From Bacteroidaceae bacterium (lineage in GTDB: Bacteria > Bacteroidota > Bacteroidia > Bacteroidales > Bacteroidaceae): a stretch of 64,000 nucleotides of DNA. The notes beneath the pieces are model-generated. The model was not told the DNA's origin. It saw only the letters and a program-made list of their open reading frames with translations, and ran no database searches. This document shows positions 37,224 to 46,310 of the stretch, one piece after another (within the stretch, counting starts at the first letter, position 1; the number at the start of each line of letters is the position of its first letter). The DNA lies in the NCBI GenBank assembly GCA_017503065.1, contig JAFVTT010000027.1, positions 9,991-73,990 of the forward strand, given 5' to 3'. The position numbers and the translations under genes are program-made.

Positions 37224-38231
37224 ATGGCAACATATACAGCTCAGGATTTCAAGAAGGGACAGCCAAGATGGTGCCCCGGTTGTGGTGACCACTTCTTCCT
37301 CGCCTCCCTGCACAAGGCTATGGCCGAGATAGGCGTTGCACCTGAAAACATTGCAGTAATCTCCGGCATCGGCTGCTCCAGCCGTCTGCCCCACTATATG
37401 GCGACTTATGGCATGAACACCATACACGGTCGTGCCGCCGCCATTGCAACCGGTTGCAAGGTGGCCAACCCACGCCTTGCCGTATGGCAGGTTAGCGGCG
37501 ACGGCGACGGACTTGCCATCGGTGGCAACCACTTCATACATGCCAACCGCAGGAACATTGACCTGAACATGATTCTGCTGAACAACCGTATCTATGGTCT
37601 TACCAAGGGCCAGTACTCTCCCACCAGTCCCCGCGGTTTTGTCAGCAAGAGCAGTCCCTATGGTACTGTGGAAGACCCCTTCCGCCCTGCAGAACTTTGC
37701 TTTGGCGCCCGCGGACATTTCTTTGCCCGTGCCGTAGCCACCGACGCACCTGGCACCATAGAGATACTGAAGGCAGCCTATAACCACAAGGGTGCTTCTG
37801 TTTGTGAAATCATGCAGGACTGCGTTATCTTCAACCATGGCACTCACGACAGCATCTATGACAAGGCCGGACGTGCCAAGAACACCATATACGTGAAACA
37901 CGGCCAACCTCTGGTGTTCGGCGAGAACAACGAGTATGGTCTCGTTCAGGAAGGTTTTGGCTTGAAGGTGGTGGAGATCGGCAAGGACGGCATCACCGTG
38001 GACGACATCCTCGTTCACGATGCCAAGTGCGAGGACAACACCCTGCAACTTAAACTTGCCCTGATGGGCAATGACGACGGATTCCCCGTAGCGCTTGGTG
38101 TTATCCGCGATGTAGAGGCTCCCACCTACAACGATGCCGTGGAGGCTCAGATAGAAGAGGTGAAGGCACAGAAGAAGTATCACACCTTTGCCGAACTGCT
38201 CGAGACAAACGACATCTGGGAAGTAAAATAA
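37224..38231 (+). CDS. korB: 2-oxoacid:ferredoxin oxidoreductase, beta subunit
   Basis: The 335-residue thiamine-diphosphate and FeS-binding subunit. Cysteine motif WCPGCGDHF (about 13-21) and a later Cys at GIGCSSR for the cluster; the ThDP motif GDGDGLAIGGNHF followed by NNRIYGLTKGQYSPTS (about 92-130). The C-terminal half ends with the helical segment VEAQIEEVKAQKKYHTFAEL. Paired with the fused gamma-alpha subunit immediately upstream. Confidence 0.94.
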   Translation: MATYTAQDFKKGQPRWCPGCGDHFFLASLHKAMAEIGVAPENIAVISGIGCSSRLPHYMATYGMNTIHGRAAAIATGCKVANPRLAVWQVSGDGDGLAIGGNHFIHANRRNIDLNMILLNNRIYGLTKGQYSPTSPRGFVSKSSPYGTVEDPFRPAELCFGARGHFFARAVATDAPGTIEILKAAYNHKGASVCEIMQDCVIFNHGTHDSIYDKAGRAKNTIYVKHGQPLVFGENNEYGLVQEGFGLKVVEIGKDGITVDDILVHDAKCEDNTLQLKLALMGNDDGFPVALGVIRDVEAPTYNDAVEAQIEEVKAQKKYHTFAELLETNDIWEVK

Positions 38232-38321
38232 CCCCCTAAACCCATAAAGCCCTAAGGACTCTAAGGCCCCTAAAGACCTTAAAGACCCTAAGGACATTAA
38301 GGACATTAAAGACCCTAAAGA
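38232..38321. repeat. 9-bp tandem array filling the korB-tyrS gap
   Basis: Ten successive 9-bp units without indels, consensus CCCTAARGA: CCCCCTAAA, CCCATAAAG, CCCTAAGGA, CTCTAAGGC, CCCTAAAGA, CCTTAAAGA, CCCTAAGGA, CATTAAGGA, CATTAAAGA, CCCTAAAGA. The array starts right after the korB stop codon and ends 8 bases before the tyrS ATG. Confidence 0.92.
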
Positions 38322-38329
38322 ACAATTAA

Positions 38330-39631
38330 ATGAATTTTGTTGAAGAACTGAAATGGAGAGGTATGCTCCATCAGATGATGCCCGGCACTGAAGAAATGCT
38401 GGCATCAGGACAGCAAACAGCATATTTGGGCATAGACCCCACCGCCGACTCTCTTCACATCGGCCATCTCTGCGGTGTGATGATGCTCCGCCACTTCCAG
38501 CGTTGCGGCCACAAGCCCCTGGCACTCGTAGGCGGTGCAACAGGCATGATTGGCGACCCCAGCGGCAAGAGCCAGGAGCGCAACCTGCTGAACGAGGAGA
38601 CACTGCGCCACAACGTGGCATGCATCAAGGAGCAGTTGGCACGTTTCCTGGACTTCGATAGCGATGCACCCAACAAGGCAGAACTGGTAAACAACTACGA
38701 CTGGATGAAGGACTACTCCTTCCTCGACTTTGCTCGCGAGATAGGCAAGTGCATTACCGTGAACTACATGATGGCGAAGGACAGCGTAAAGCGCCGCCTG
38801 AACGGCGAGTTCCAGGACGGTATGTCATTCACCGAGTTCACATACCAGTTGCTGCAGGGCTACGACTTCCTGCACCTGTATCAGGAGAAGAACTGCCGTC
38901 TGCAGATGGGCGGTTCCGACCAGTGGGGCAATATCACAACCGGCACGGAACTTATCCGCCGCAAACTTGGCAGCGAGAACAGCGCATTCGCCCTGACATG
39001 CCCCCTCATCACCAAGGCCGACGGCAAGAAGTTCGGCAAGACCGAGAAGGGCAACATCTGGCTTGACCGCAACCGCACCACACCCTACGCTTTCTACCAG
39101 TTCTGGCTGAACGTAGGCGATGAGGATGCCGAGCGCTACATAAAGATATTCACATCCCTGGACAAGAATACCATAGACTCTCTGGTAGAGCAGCACCGCC
39201 AGGACCCCGGCACGCGTGTCCTGCAGAAGCGCCTGGCAGAAGAGGTGACGTGCATGGTTCACTCACGCGAGGATTACGAGGCCGCCGTCGAGGCAAGCAA
39301 CATCCTCTTCGGCAAGGCCACCAAGGAGAGCCTTGCGAAGTTGGACGAAGCAACCCTGCTGGACGTGTTCGCCGGTGTTCCCCAGTACGAGGTAAGCCGC
39401 GACCTGCTGGCCGGTGAGGGCATCAAGGCAGTTGACCTGCTGGCCGGCGAGACGGCATGCTTCCCCTCAAAGGGCGAGATGCGCAAACTTACCCAGGGAG
39501 GCGGCGTGTCCATCAACAAGGAAAAACTCTCTGCCTTTGACCAGATGGTGACGGAGGCCGACCTGCTCAACGGCAAATACCTCCTTGCCCAGCAAGGCAA
39601 GAAGAAGTATTTCCTGCTCATTGTAAAATAG
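38330..39631 (+). CDS. tyrS: Tyrosyl-tRNA synthetase
   Basis: Charges tRNA-Tyr. A 433-residue class I synthetase of normal length. HIGH-type motif [13 protein letters not shown] (about 41-53), tyrosine pocket [25 protein letters not shown] (about 182-206), KMSKS-type motif KFGKT (about 233-237), and a C-terminal S4 RNA-binding domain (about 370-433). It lacks any intergenic promoter; the gap from korB is entirely a tandem repeat. Confidence 0.97.
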   Translation: MNFVEELKWRGMLHQMMPGTEEMLASGQQTAYLGIDPTADSLHIGHLCGVMMLRHFQRCGHKPLALVGGATGMIGDPSGKSQERNLLNEETLRHNVACIKEQLARFLDFDSDAPNKAELVNNYDWMKDYSFLDFAREIGKCITVNYMMAKDSVKRRLNGEFQDGMSFTEFTYQLLQGYDFLHLYQEKNCRLQMGGSDQWGNITTGTELIRRKLGSENSAFALTCPLITKADGKKFGKTEKGNIWLDRNRTTPYAFYQFWLNVGDEDAERYIKIFTSLDKNTIDSLVEQHRQDPGTRVLQKRLAEEVTCMVHSREDYEAAVEASNILFGKATKESLAKLDEATLLDVFAGVPQYEVSRDLLAGEGIKAVDLLAGETACFPSKGEMRKLTQGGGVSINKEKLSAFDQMVTEADLLNGKYLLAQQGKKKYFLLIVK

Positions 39632-39750
39632 GTTCCTCATGCTCCCTTGGAGGAACAACCTATAAGAGAATAACGGTACATAAAGATTATTTGGCTCGTT
39701 GAAAAGAAAAATAAATCCTGTTAACAGACGCGTAACTGAATATTTTTTTG

Positions 39751-39758
39751 TACCTTTG
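39751..39758 (+). promoter_or_regulatory. tRNA-Gln promoter -7 element
   Basis: TACCTTTG after a TTTTTTTG run, 42 bp upstream of tRNA-Gln. A good -7 element; the -33 region is weak. Confidence 0.6.
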
Positions 39759-39800
39759 CAACCGCAAATGTAAGTCCACGGACTATGATTTGTATAGGAT

Positions 39801-39871
39801 TGGGCTATGGTGTAATGGTAGCACAAGACATTTTGGTCGTCTTTGTTCTGGTTCGAAACCGGATAGCCCAA
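39801..39871 (+). tRNA. tRNA-Gln (TTG)
   Basis: A 71-nt cloverleaf: acceptor TGGGCTA/TAGCCCA, anticodon stem AGACA/CGTCT (closing A-C mismatch), loop TTTTGGT giving anticodon TTG, T arm TCTGG-TTCGAAA-CCGGA, discriminator A. The genome continues CCA directly after it. Confidence 0.93.
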
Positions 39872-39879
39872 CCACCATC

Positions 39880-39912
39880 AAGGGAGGTCGCCCCAAGGCG
39901 CACCTCCCTTTT
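39880..39912 (+). terminator. Terminator after tRNA-Gln
   Basis: AAGGGAGGT (39880-39888) pairs with ACCTCCCTT (39902-39910), with an inner CGCC/GGCG stem, followed by TTTT overlapping the stem end. It lies between tRNA-Gln and miaB, only 15 bp before the miaB start. Confidence 0.8.
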
Positions 39913-39926
39913 ATGCTGATAAAGAC

Positions 39927-41240
39927 ATGAAGAAACTCCTCATAGAAACATACGGATGCCAGATGAACGTGGCCGACAGCGAGGTCGTGGCCTCCATCAT
40001 GGGCATGGCCGGTTATGAAGTGTGCGAGCAACTGGAGGATGCCGATGCCGTATTCCTGAACACATGCAGTGTGCGTGACAATGCGGAGCAGAAGATCCTG
40101 TCGCGCCTGGAATTCCTGCACAGCCAGCAGAGGAAGCGCGATGGCAACCACACCCTTATCATCGGTGTGATAGGTTGCATGGCAGAGCGTGTCAAGGAGA
40201 GACTTATCCAGGAATACGGCGTGGACCTCGTGGCAGGTCCCGACAGTTACATGGCCCTGCCCGACCTCATAGCACAGGCAGAGTGCGGACACAAAGCCAT
40301 AGACGTGGAACTTTCCCTTACCGAAACCTATAGCGACATCATACCGCAACGCCTCCACACGGGGCACATAGGCGGTTTTGTGAGCATCATGCGCGGATGC
40401 AACAACTTCTGCCACTATTGCATCGTGCCCTACACCCGAGGACGCGAGCGCAGCCGCGATGTGGAAAGCATACTGAAGGAGTGCCACGACCTGCAGGCAA
40501 GGAACTTCAAGGAGGTTACCCTGCTCGGGCAGAACGTGAACAGTTACAAGTACGAGGATACCGACTTCCCCAAACTCCTGCGCCTTGTTGCCCAAACCGT
40601 TCCCAACATGCGCGTGCGGTTTACCACCTCACATCCCAAGGACATGAGCGACGAGACTCTGCGCGTCATTGCCGAAGAACCCAACGTGTGCAAGCACATA
40701 CACCTGCCGGTACAGAGCGGAAGCAACAGGATACTGAAACTGATGAACCGCAAGTACACCCGCGAATGGTATCTCGACCGCGTGGCGGCCATACGCAGGA
40801 TCATTCCCGATTGCGCCATATCAACGGACATCTTTGCCGGATACTGCAGTGAGACGGAAGAAGACCATCAGGACAGCCTGAGCCTGATGCGCCTGTGCCA
40901 GTACGACTCTGCCTTCATGTTCAAGTACAGCGAGCGCCCGGGCACCTATGCCAGCAAGCACTTCCCCGACGACATCAGCGAGGAGGTGAAGATACGCCGC
41001 CTGAACGAACTCATTGCCCTCCAGAACGAACTTTCTGCCGAGTGCAACCGCCAGTGCGTGGACAAGGAATACGATGTCCTGCTCGAGGGCACCAGCAAGC
41101 GTAGCCGAGAGCAGTTGTTCGGACGCACGGAGCAGAACAAGGTGGTCATCATCGACCGAGGCAACCACCGCATAGGAGAGACCGTCAAAGTCAGGATTAC
41201 GGAAAGTTCCAGTGCCACCCTTAAAGGCATTGCTATATGA
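39927..41240 (+). CDS. miaB: tRNA-2-methylthio-N6-dimethylallyladenosine synthase
   Basis: Radical-SAM methylthiotransferase that turns i6A37 into ms2i6A37 in tRNAs. A 437-residue protein. The N-terminal domain has three cluster-binding cysteines (TYGCQMN, LNTCSVR, VIGCMAE), and the radical-SAM motif CNNFCHYC is at about 155-162. The C-terminal TRAM domain covers about 375-437. First gene of a seven-gene cluster; ftsX overlaps it by 4 bp. No promoter is apparent between the preceding terminator and its ATG, so expression may rely on read-through from tRNA-Gln. Confidence 0.96.
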   Translation: MKKLLIETYGCQMNVADSEVVASIMGMAGYEVCEQLEDADAVFLNTCSVRDNAEQKILSRLEFLHSQQRKRDGNHTLIIGVIGCMAERVKERLIQEYGVDLVAGPDSYMALPDLIAQAECGHKAIDVELSLTETYSDIIPQRLHTGHIGGFVSIMRGCNNFCHYCIVPYTRGRERSRDVESILKECHDLQARNFKEVTLLGQNVNSYKYEDTDFPKLLRLVAQTVPNMRVRFTTSHPKDMSDETLRVIAEEPNVCKHIHLPVQSGSNRILKLMNRKYTREWYLDRVAAIRRIIPDCAISTDIFAGYCSETEEDHQDSLSLMRLCQYDSAFMFKYSERPGTYASKHFPDDISEEVKIRRLNELIALQNELSAECNRQCVDKEYDVLLEGTSKRSREQLFGRTEQNKVVIIDRGNHRIGETVKVRITESSSATLKGIAI

Positions 41241-42097
41241 GAAAGAAGACGATACTACGCTGGCAGTTCCTGACCAGCACCATCAGCACTACAATGGTTC
41301 TGCTATTGTTGGGCACGCTTGTCCTCTTTGTGCTTACCGCCAAGGAGATACGCGACTATGTGCATCAGGATCTGACGGTGACCGTTGTGCTGGCCGACGG
41401 AACCACCCCAACCGCGGCTCACGAACTGGAGCACCAAATAGCGGAAAAGGCCTACATACACCACATCAACTACATCAGCAGCGAACAGGCATTGCAGGAG
41501 CAGGTGGAGGCCATGGGCATTGACCCCAGCGAATTTCTGGACAAGAACCCGTTCAGCATATCCATGGAACTGAGGCTGAAGTCCGCCTATGTGTGCAGCG
41601 ACAGCCTGAAATGGATAGTGGACGAACTCCAGCAACAAAAAGCCGTCATTGACGTCATCTACCAGAAGGAACTGGTGGAGAGTCTGAACCGCAACCTCAA
41701 CACCATCACCGTCATCCTGCTGGCCATCACCGCCATGCTGTCCGTCATCAGCATCAGCCTCATCAACAACACCGTGCACCTCAGCGTCTACAGCCGGCGC
41801 TTCGTCATCAACACCATGAAACTGGTGGGTGCCAGGTGGAGTTTCATCCGCAGGCCCTTCCTGTTGCGGAGTCTTGGCATAGGCCTCATATCTACAATCA
41901 TCGCAGACGGCATACTTGTATCCCTCATCCTCTGGATGATACGCTTTGACAACGAACTGGCACAATTCGTTCCGCAACGTAACATCATCATCATGGCGGC
42001 CAGCGTCCTTTGCTTTGCACTTGTCATCACGCTTTTCTGCACCTACATCAGCGTAACGCGCTTCCTGAGGATGCGCGAAAGCGACCTGTACAAATAA
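41237..42097 (+). CDS. ftsX: Cell-division permease-like protein FtsX
   Basis: A 286-residue FtsX family protein that, with the ATPase FtsE, activates peptidoglycan hydrolases at the division site. Cytoplasmic tail, membrane helix (about 17-40), an extracytoplasmic domain (about 45-160) and three further helices with SISLINNTVHLSVYSRRFVINTMKLVGA typical of the family. ftsE is not adjacent, as is usual in Bacteroidetes. Start is coupled to the miaB stop (ATGA). Confidence 0.92.
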   Translation: MRKKTILRWQFLTSTISTTMVLLLLGTLVLFVLTAKEIRDYVHQDLTVTVVLADGTTPTAAHELEHQIAEKAYIHHINYISSEQALQEQVEAMGIDPSEFLDKNPFSISMELRLKSAYVCSDSLKWIVDELQQQKAVIDVIYQKELVESLNRNLNTITVILLAITAMLSVISISLINNTVHLSVYSRRFVINTMKLVGARWSFIRRPFLLRSLGIGLISTIIADGILVSLILWMIRFDNELAQFVPQRNIIIMAASVLCFALVITLFCTYISVTRFLRMRESDLYK

Positions 42098-42121
42098 TAA
42101 AAACTTATTCCACAAATCATA

Positions 42122-42346
42122 ATGAACAATCTTGCATTCAACAAAAAGAACTACATCCTGCTGGCCATAGGCATGGCCATAATCATTGCAGGCTTAATAC
42201 TGATGAGCGGCGGCGGCAGTACAGAAGAGGCCTTCAATCCCGAGATATTCAGCGCACGCCGCATCAAGGTGGCTCCTGCCGTATGCTTTGCAGGCTTCAT
42301 CTTCATCATCTTCGGCATAATGGCAAAAAGTAAGGACAAGCAATAA
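42122..42346 (+). CDS. DUF3098 family small membrane protein
   Basis: A 74-residue protein with two membrane helices (about 11-30 and 50-66) and the conserved middle segment EEAFNPEIFSARRIKVAP. It belongs to the Bacteroidetes-specific DUF3098 family, which regularly sits between ftsX and uppP. That placement suggests an envelope or division-linked role, but the function is not known. Confidence 0.88.
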   Translation: MNNLAFNKKNYILLAIGMAIIIAGLILMSGGGSTEEAFNPEIFSARRIKVAPAVCFAGFIFIIFGIMAKSKDKQ

Positions 42347-42355
42347 GACACAACT

Positions 42356-43201
42356 ATGACTATCTTGGAAACCATCATCATCGCCATAGTGGAAGGACTT
42401 ACCGAGTTCCTGCCCGTCTCCTCCACCGGCCACATGATCATTGCGCAGAACCTTCTGGGTGTCGAAAGCACCGAGTTTGTAAAGGCCTTCACCTTCATCA
42501 TCCAGTTCGGTGCCATCCTTTCCGTGGTGGTCCTGTACTGGAAGCGCTTCTTCCAGTTGAACCACACGCCTGCACCGGAAGGGGCAGGTTGCATGAAACG
42601 TTTCCTGCACACCTTCGACTTCTATTGGAAACTCTTCGTCGCCTTCATCCCTGCCGCAGTGCTGGGCCTCCTGTTCAGCGATGCCATCGATGCCATGCTC
42701 GAAAGTGTGGCGGTTGTGGCCGTGATGCTCGTACTCGGAGGCATCTTCATGCTGTTCTGCGACAGGATTTTCAATAAGGGAAGCGAGGACACCCCCTTCA
42801 CCGAGAAGCGTGCCTTCATGGTAGGCCTGTTCCAGTGCATATCCATGATACCAGGCGTATCCCGCTCCATGGCCACCATCGTGGGCGGCATGTCGCAGGG
42901 TCTCACCCGCAAGGCAGCGGCAGAGTTCTCCTTCTTCCTGGCCGTGCCCACCATGTTCGGAGCCACGCTCTACAAGATGTACAAGATTCTCAAAACCGGT
43001 GGCACGGAGATGCTCATGGACAACATGACCACCCTTGTCGTGGGCAACGTCGTGGCCTTCATCGTGGCCATGCTTGCCATAAAGGGGTTCATCAAGTACG
43101 TACAGAAATACGGTTTCAAGGCATTCGGCTGGTACCGCATCATTGTTGGCGGCATAATCCTCGTGATGATGGCGGCCGGTTTCGACCTGGAAATCATGTA
43201 A
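42356..43201 (+). CDS. uppP: Undecaprenyl-diphosphate phosphatase
   Basis: Recycles the lipid carrier for cell-wall synthesis by dephosphorylating undecaprenyl diphosphate; high activity gives bacitracin resistance. A 281-residue membrane protein of the BacA/UppP family with the motifs [14 protein letters not shown] (about 15-28) and [13 protein letters not shown] (about 165-177). Fits with its neighbours in envelope growth and division. Confidence 0.95.
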   Translation: MTILETIIIAIVEGLTEFLPVSSTGHMIIAQNLLGVESTEFVKAFTFIIQFGAILSVVVLYWKRFFQLNHTPAPEGAGCMKRFLHTFDFYWKLFVAFIPAAVLGLLFSDAIDAMLESVAVVAVMLVLGGIFMLFCDRIFNKGSEDTPFTEKRAFMVGLFQCISMIPGVSRSMATIVGGMSQGLTRKAAAEFSFFLAVPTMFGATLYKMYKILKTGGTEMLMDNMTTLVVGNVVAFIVAMLAIKGFIKYVQKYGFKAFGWYRIIVGGIILVMMAAGFDLEIM

Positions 43202-43229
43202 TCACCACCCCCTTAATCCTGCATACAGA

Positions 43230-43937
43230 ATGGACTTCAAGACAGGAACCATACTTTCCTTCGACAAGCCCCTCACCTGGACCTCATTCGGCCTAGTCAG
43301 CAAGGTGCGCTATCTCCTGTGCCAGCACATAGGGGAGAAGAAACTGAAGGTGGGGCATGCCGGCACCCTCGACCCCCTGGCCACAGGCGTACTCATCATC
43401 TGCACGGGCAAGGCCACCAAGCAGATAGACACCCTCCAGGCAAAGACCAAGGAATACGTGGCCACACTGCAGTTGGGCGCGACGACACCGAGTTTCGACC
43501 TGGAGACCCCGGTGGACGCCACCTTCCCCACCGGGCACATCACCGAGGAAAGGGTGAATGAGGCACTTGCCAAGTTCATCGGCCGCATAGAGCAGATACC
43601 GCCCTCATACTCCGCCTGCAAGGTGGACGGCAAGCGTGCCTACGACCTGGCACGCCAGGGCAAGGAGGTGGAACTGAAGCCCAAGGTGCTGGTCATCGAC
43701 GAGATAGAGTTGCAGGACTTCAACCCACAAACCATGCAGGCAACCATCCGTGTGGTATGCAGCAAGGGAACCTACATCCGCGCCCTGGCACGCGACATCG
43801 GCCTGGCTCTGGACAGCGGCGCACACCTCACCGCCCTGCGGCGCACACGCATAGGCGACTACAAGGTGGAGGAATGCCACACCTTGGAAACCTTCCGGCA
43901 ATGGCTGGAGACATTACCCAATCCCACAGACAAATAA
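43230..43937 (+). CDS. truB: tRNA pseudouridine-55 synthase
   Basis: Makes pseudouridine 55 in the T loop of tRNAs. A 235-residue protein with the catalytic Asp in GHAGTLDPLATGVLIICTG (about 47-65), IPPSYSACKVDGKRAYDLAR (about 129-148) and CSKGTYIRALARDIG (about 175-189). The C-terminal PUA domain is short or missing, as in many Bacteroidetes. Part of the miaB-folK cluster. Confidence 0.95.
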   Translation: MDFKTGTILSFDKPLTWTSFGLVSKVRYLLCQHIGEKKLKVGHAGTLDPLATGVLIICTGKATKQIDTLQAKTKEYVATLQLGATTPSFDLETPVDATFPTGHITEERVNEALAKFIGRIEQIPPSYSACKVDGKRAYDLARQGKEVELKPKVLVIDEIELQDFNPQTMQATIRVVCSKGTYIRALARDIGLALDSGAHLTALRRTRIGDYKVEECHTLETFRQWLETLPNPTDK

Positions 43938-43952
43938 CACCATACAACATAT

Positions 43953-45065
43953 ATGAAACTTTCCCAGTTCAAGTACCGTCTCCCGGACGAGCGCGTTGCA
44001 CAGTATCCGTGCGAATTCGGCCCCGACGAGGAGCGCCCCTATTTCCATCGCGACGATTGCCGTCTGATGGTCGTACATGCCAAGAGCGGAGTAATCGAGC
44101 ACCGCGAGTCGTTCCGCGACATCATCAACTTCTTCGACGAGAAGGATGTCTTCGTATTCAACGACACCAAGGTTTTCCCCGCACGCCTCTACGGCAACAA
44201 GGAGAAGACCGGTGCCAAGATAGAGGTGTTCCTGCTGAGGGAACTGAACGCCGACATGCGCCTGTGGGACGTGCTCGTGGACCCCGCCAGAAAGATACGT
44301 ATAGGTAACAAACTCTACTTCGGCGAGGACAACAGCATGGTGGCGGAAGTAATAGACAACACCACCAGCCGCGGACGCACACTGCGCTTCCTCTACGACG
44401 GCCCTCACGATGAGTTCAAGCACGCCCTCTACTCCCTCGGCGAGGCCCCCCTGCCTAGGGAAATCATCAAGCGACCCTCAGAACCCGAGGACATGGAGGA
44501 CTTCCAGACAGTCTTCGCCAAGAACGAAGGCGCCGTCACCGCACCCACCGCAGGCATGCACTTCTCCCCCCAACTGCTGAAGATGATGGAGATAAAGGGC
44601 ATCGAGCAGGCCTTCGTAACCCTGCATTGCGGACTCGGATGCTTCCGCAGCATAGACGTGGAGGACCTCACCAAGCACAAGACCGACAGCGAGGAGATGC
44701 ACGTAACCCAGGAAGCCTGCGACATCATCAACAATGCCAAGCAAAACGGCCGGCGCATCGTTGCCGTGGGAACAACGGTACAGAGAGTGCTGGAAACAGC
44801 CGTCAGCGCCGACAACAACCTCAAACCCTACGACGGATGGACCAACAAGTTCATCTTCCCGCCGCACGACTTCCGCATTGCCGATGCCATGGTGGCCAAT
44901 TTCTACACTCCCCTCAGCACCATGCTCATGCTCACCGCCGCCTATGGCGGATACGACCTGGTGATGAAGGCCTACAAGGAAGCCATGCGCTACAACGAAA
45001 GCGACCCCAAGCGCCGCTACCGCTTCGGCACCTTCGGCGATGCCATGCTCATCCTCAACGACTAA
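43953..45065 (+). CDS. queA: S-adenosylmethionine:tRNA ribosyltransferase-isomerase
   Basis: Transfers and rearranges the ribose of SAM onto preQ1-tRNA to form epoxyqueuosine. A 370-residue protein. Signatures: [15 protein letters not shown] (about 68-82), [14 protein letters not shown] (about 193-206), [21 protein letters not shown] (about 229-249) and GTTVQRVLE. Family length is about 340-360. Its neighbours truB and miaB also modify tRNA. Confidence 0.95.
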   Translation: MKLSQFKYRLPDERVAQYPCEFGPDEERPYFHRDDCRLMVVHAKSGVIEHRESFRDIINFFDEKDVFVFNDTKVFPARLYGNKEKTGAKIEVFLLRELNADMRLWDVLVDPARKIRIGNKLYFGEDNSMVAEVIDNTTSRGRTLRFLYDGPHDEFKHALYSLGEAPLPREIIKRPSEPEDMEDFQTVFAKNEGAVTAPTAGMHFSPQLLKMMEIKGIEQAFVTLHCGLGCFRSIDVEDLTKHKTDSEEMHVTQEACDIINNAKQNGRRIVAVGTTVQRVLETAVSADNNLKPYDGWTNKFIFPPHDFRIADAMVANFYTPLSTMLMLTAAYGGYDLVMKAYKEAMRYNESDPKRRYRFGTFGDAMLILND

Positions 45066-45080
45066 CCGCACACATCACAG

Positions 45081-45500
45081 ATGACACACAAACTCTACCT
45101 TGCCCTCGGTTCCAACCTCGGCAACAGGGAAGAGAACATACGCAGAGCCCTCGCACTCATCGATGAGCGCGTGGGCTCTGTCTACAGAGTCTCCTCCCCC
45201 ATGGAAACCGACCCCGTGGGGTTCTCCAGCCCCAACAAGTTCATAAACCTCGTATGCCTCGTGCACACCATGATGTCCCCCATGTCCTGCCTGCGCGAAA
45301 CGCAGAAGATAGAGCAGGAACTCGGACGCACGCAGAAGACCCTTTGCACCGACGGCCAACTCCTGCACTCCGACCGCACCATCGACATAGACCTCCTCAC
45401 CTACGACGACATCACCATGGACACCCCGGAACTTACCCTCCCCCACCCCCGCATGAAGGAGAGGGACTTCGTTATGCGCCCGCTGGAGGAAATTTCTTGA
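45081..45500 (+). CDS. folK: 6-hydroxymethyl-7,8-dihydropterin pyrophosphokinase
   Basis: Pyrophosphorylates hydroxymethyl-dihydropterin in folate synthesis. A 139-residue protein, somewhat shorter than the usual 155-160 but with the key motifs ALGSNLGNREENI (about 7-19), the QKIEQELGR segment and RTIDIDLLTYDD (about 96-107) followed by LPHPRMKERDFVMRPLEEI. Last gene of the cluster; convergent with pstB, 42 bp away. Confidence 0.93.
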   Translation: MTHKLYLALGSNLGNREENIRRALALIDERVGSVYRVSSPMETDPVGFSSPNKFINLVCLVHTMMSPMSCLRETQKIEQELGRTQKTLCTDGQLLHSDRTIDIDLLTYDDITMDTPELTLPHPRMKERDFVMRPLEEIS

Positions 45501-45542
45501 GACAAACAGGAGGGTGCAGAGTGCTTCAAGCATCAGGTCACT

Positions 45543-46310
45543 TTATCCCATCTTTCCCGTCAGGTAAGCCTTGGTGCGCTCGTCCGAGGGGTTGGAGAAC
45601 ATGGTGGCGGTATCGCCATACTCCACCAGTTCGCCCAGGTACATGAACATGGACTTGGATGATATTCGCATCGCCTGTCCCATGTTGTGGGTAACGATGA
45701 GGATTGTCACCTCCTTCTGGAGTTCCTGCATCAGTTCCTCTATGTGTGCCGTTGCTATGGGGTCGAGGGCAGAGGTGGGCTCGTCCATCAGCAGCACATC
45801 GGGTTTCATGGCCAGGGCACGGGCAATGCACAAACGCTGCTGCTGTCCACCGGAAAGGAACGTTCCCTTCTTGTTCAGCACGTCCTTCACCTCGTCCCAC
45901 AGGGCAACGCTCCTGAGACAACGCTCCATGGTGGCATCCCTCTCGCTCTTGGAGAGGCTTATGCCGTTCAGAGTGAAGCCCGAAAGCACATTGTCGTAGA
46001 TGCTCATGGTGGGGAACGGGGCAGGACGCTGGAACACCATGCCCACCTTGCGGCGCACGTCGATTGGCTGCATGGCAAGGATATTCTCGCCGTTCAGTAG
46101 GATTTCCCCGTCGACACGGATGTTGGGATAGAGGTTGTGCATGAGGTTTGCCGCACGCAACAGGGTTGACTTTCCGCATCCCGAAGGTCCCATGATGGCG
46201 GTGATGGTGTTTCGCTCTATTGCGGCCGACACGTACTTGACCGCCATTGTCTGCCTGGTGTATGACACACAGGTCTTCTTGAATTCAAGTATGGGTTTTA
46301 CTGGTTCCAT
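45543..46310 (-). CDS. pstB: Phosphate ABC transporter ATP-binding protein
   Basis: ATPase of the high-affinity phosphate importer. A 255-residue protein: Walker A GPSGCGKSTL (about 38-47), signature LSGGQQQRLCIARALA (about 151-166), Walker B VLLMDEPTSALDP (about 171-183). Overlaps the end of pstA by 13 bp. Last gene of the operon; phoU, often next to pstB, is absent here. Confidence 0.96.
   Translation of the reverse strand: MEPVKPILEFKKTCVSYTRQTMAVKYVSAAIERNTITAIMGPSGCGKSTLLRAANLMHNLYPNIRVDGEILLNGENILAMQPIDVRRKVGMVFQRPAPFPTMSIYDNVLSGFTLNGISLSKSERDATMERCLRSVALWDEVKDVLNKKGTFLSGGQQQRLCIARALAMKPDVLLMDEPTSALDPIATAHIEELMQELQKEVTILIVTHNMGQAMRISSKSMFMYLGELVEYGDTATMFSNPSDERTKAYLTGKMG

Noticed and set aside
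38232..38321. Possible CRISPR array
   Set aside because: Units are 9 bp without spacers, and no cas genes are present in the window.
37197..38621. A 474-residue minus-strand open frame opposite korB and tyrS
   Set aside because: Antisense to two certain genes and runs through the 9-bp tandem array; no recognisable protein features.
39801..41240. Functional link between tRNA-Gln and MiaB as enzyme and substrate
   Set aside because: MiaB acts on A37 of tRNAs reading codons that begin with U; this tRNA reads CAA and has G37 in the gene, so the proximity is not enzymatic evidence.
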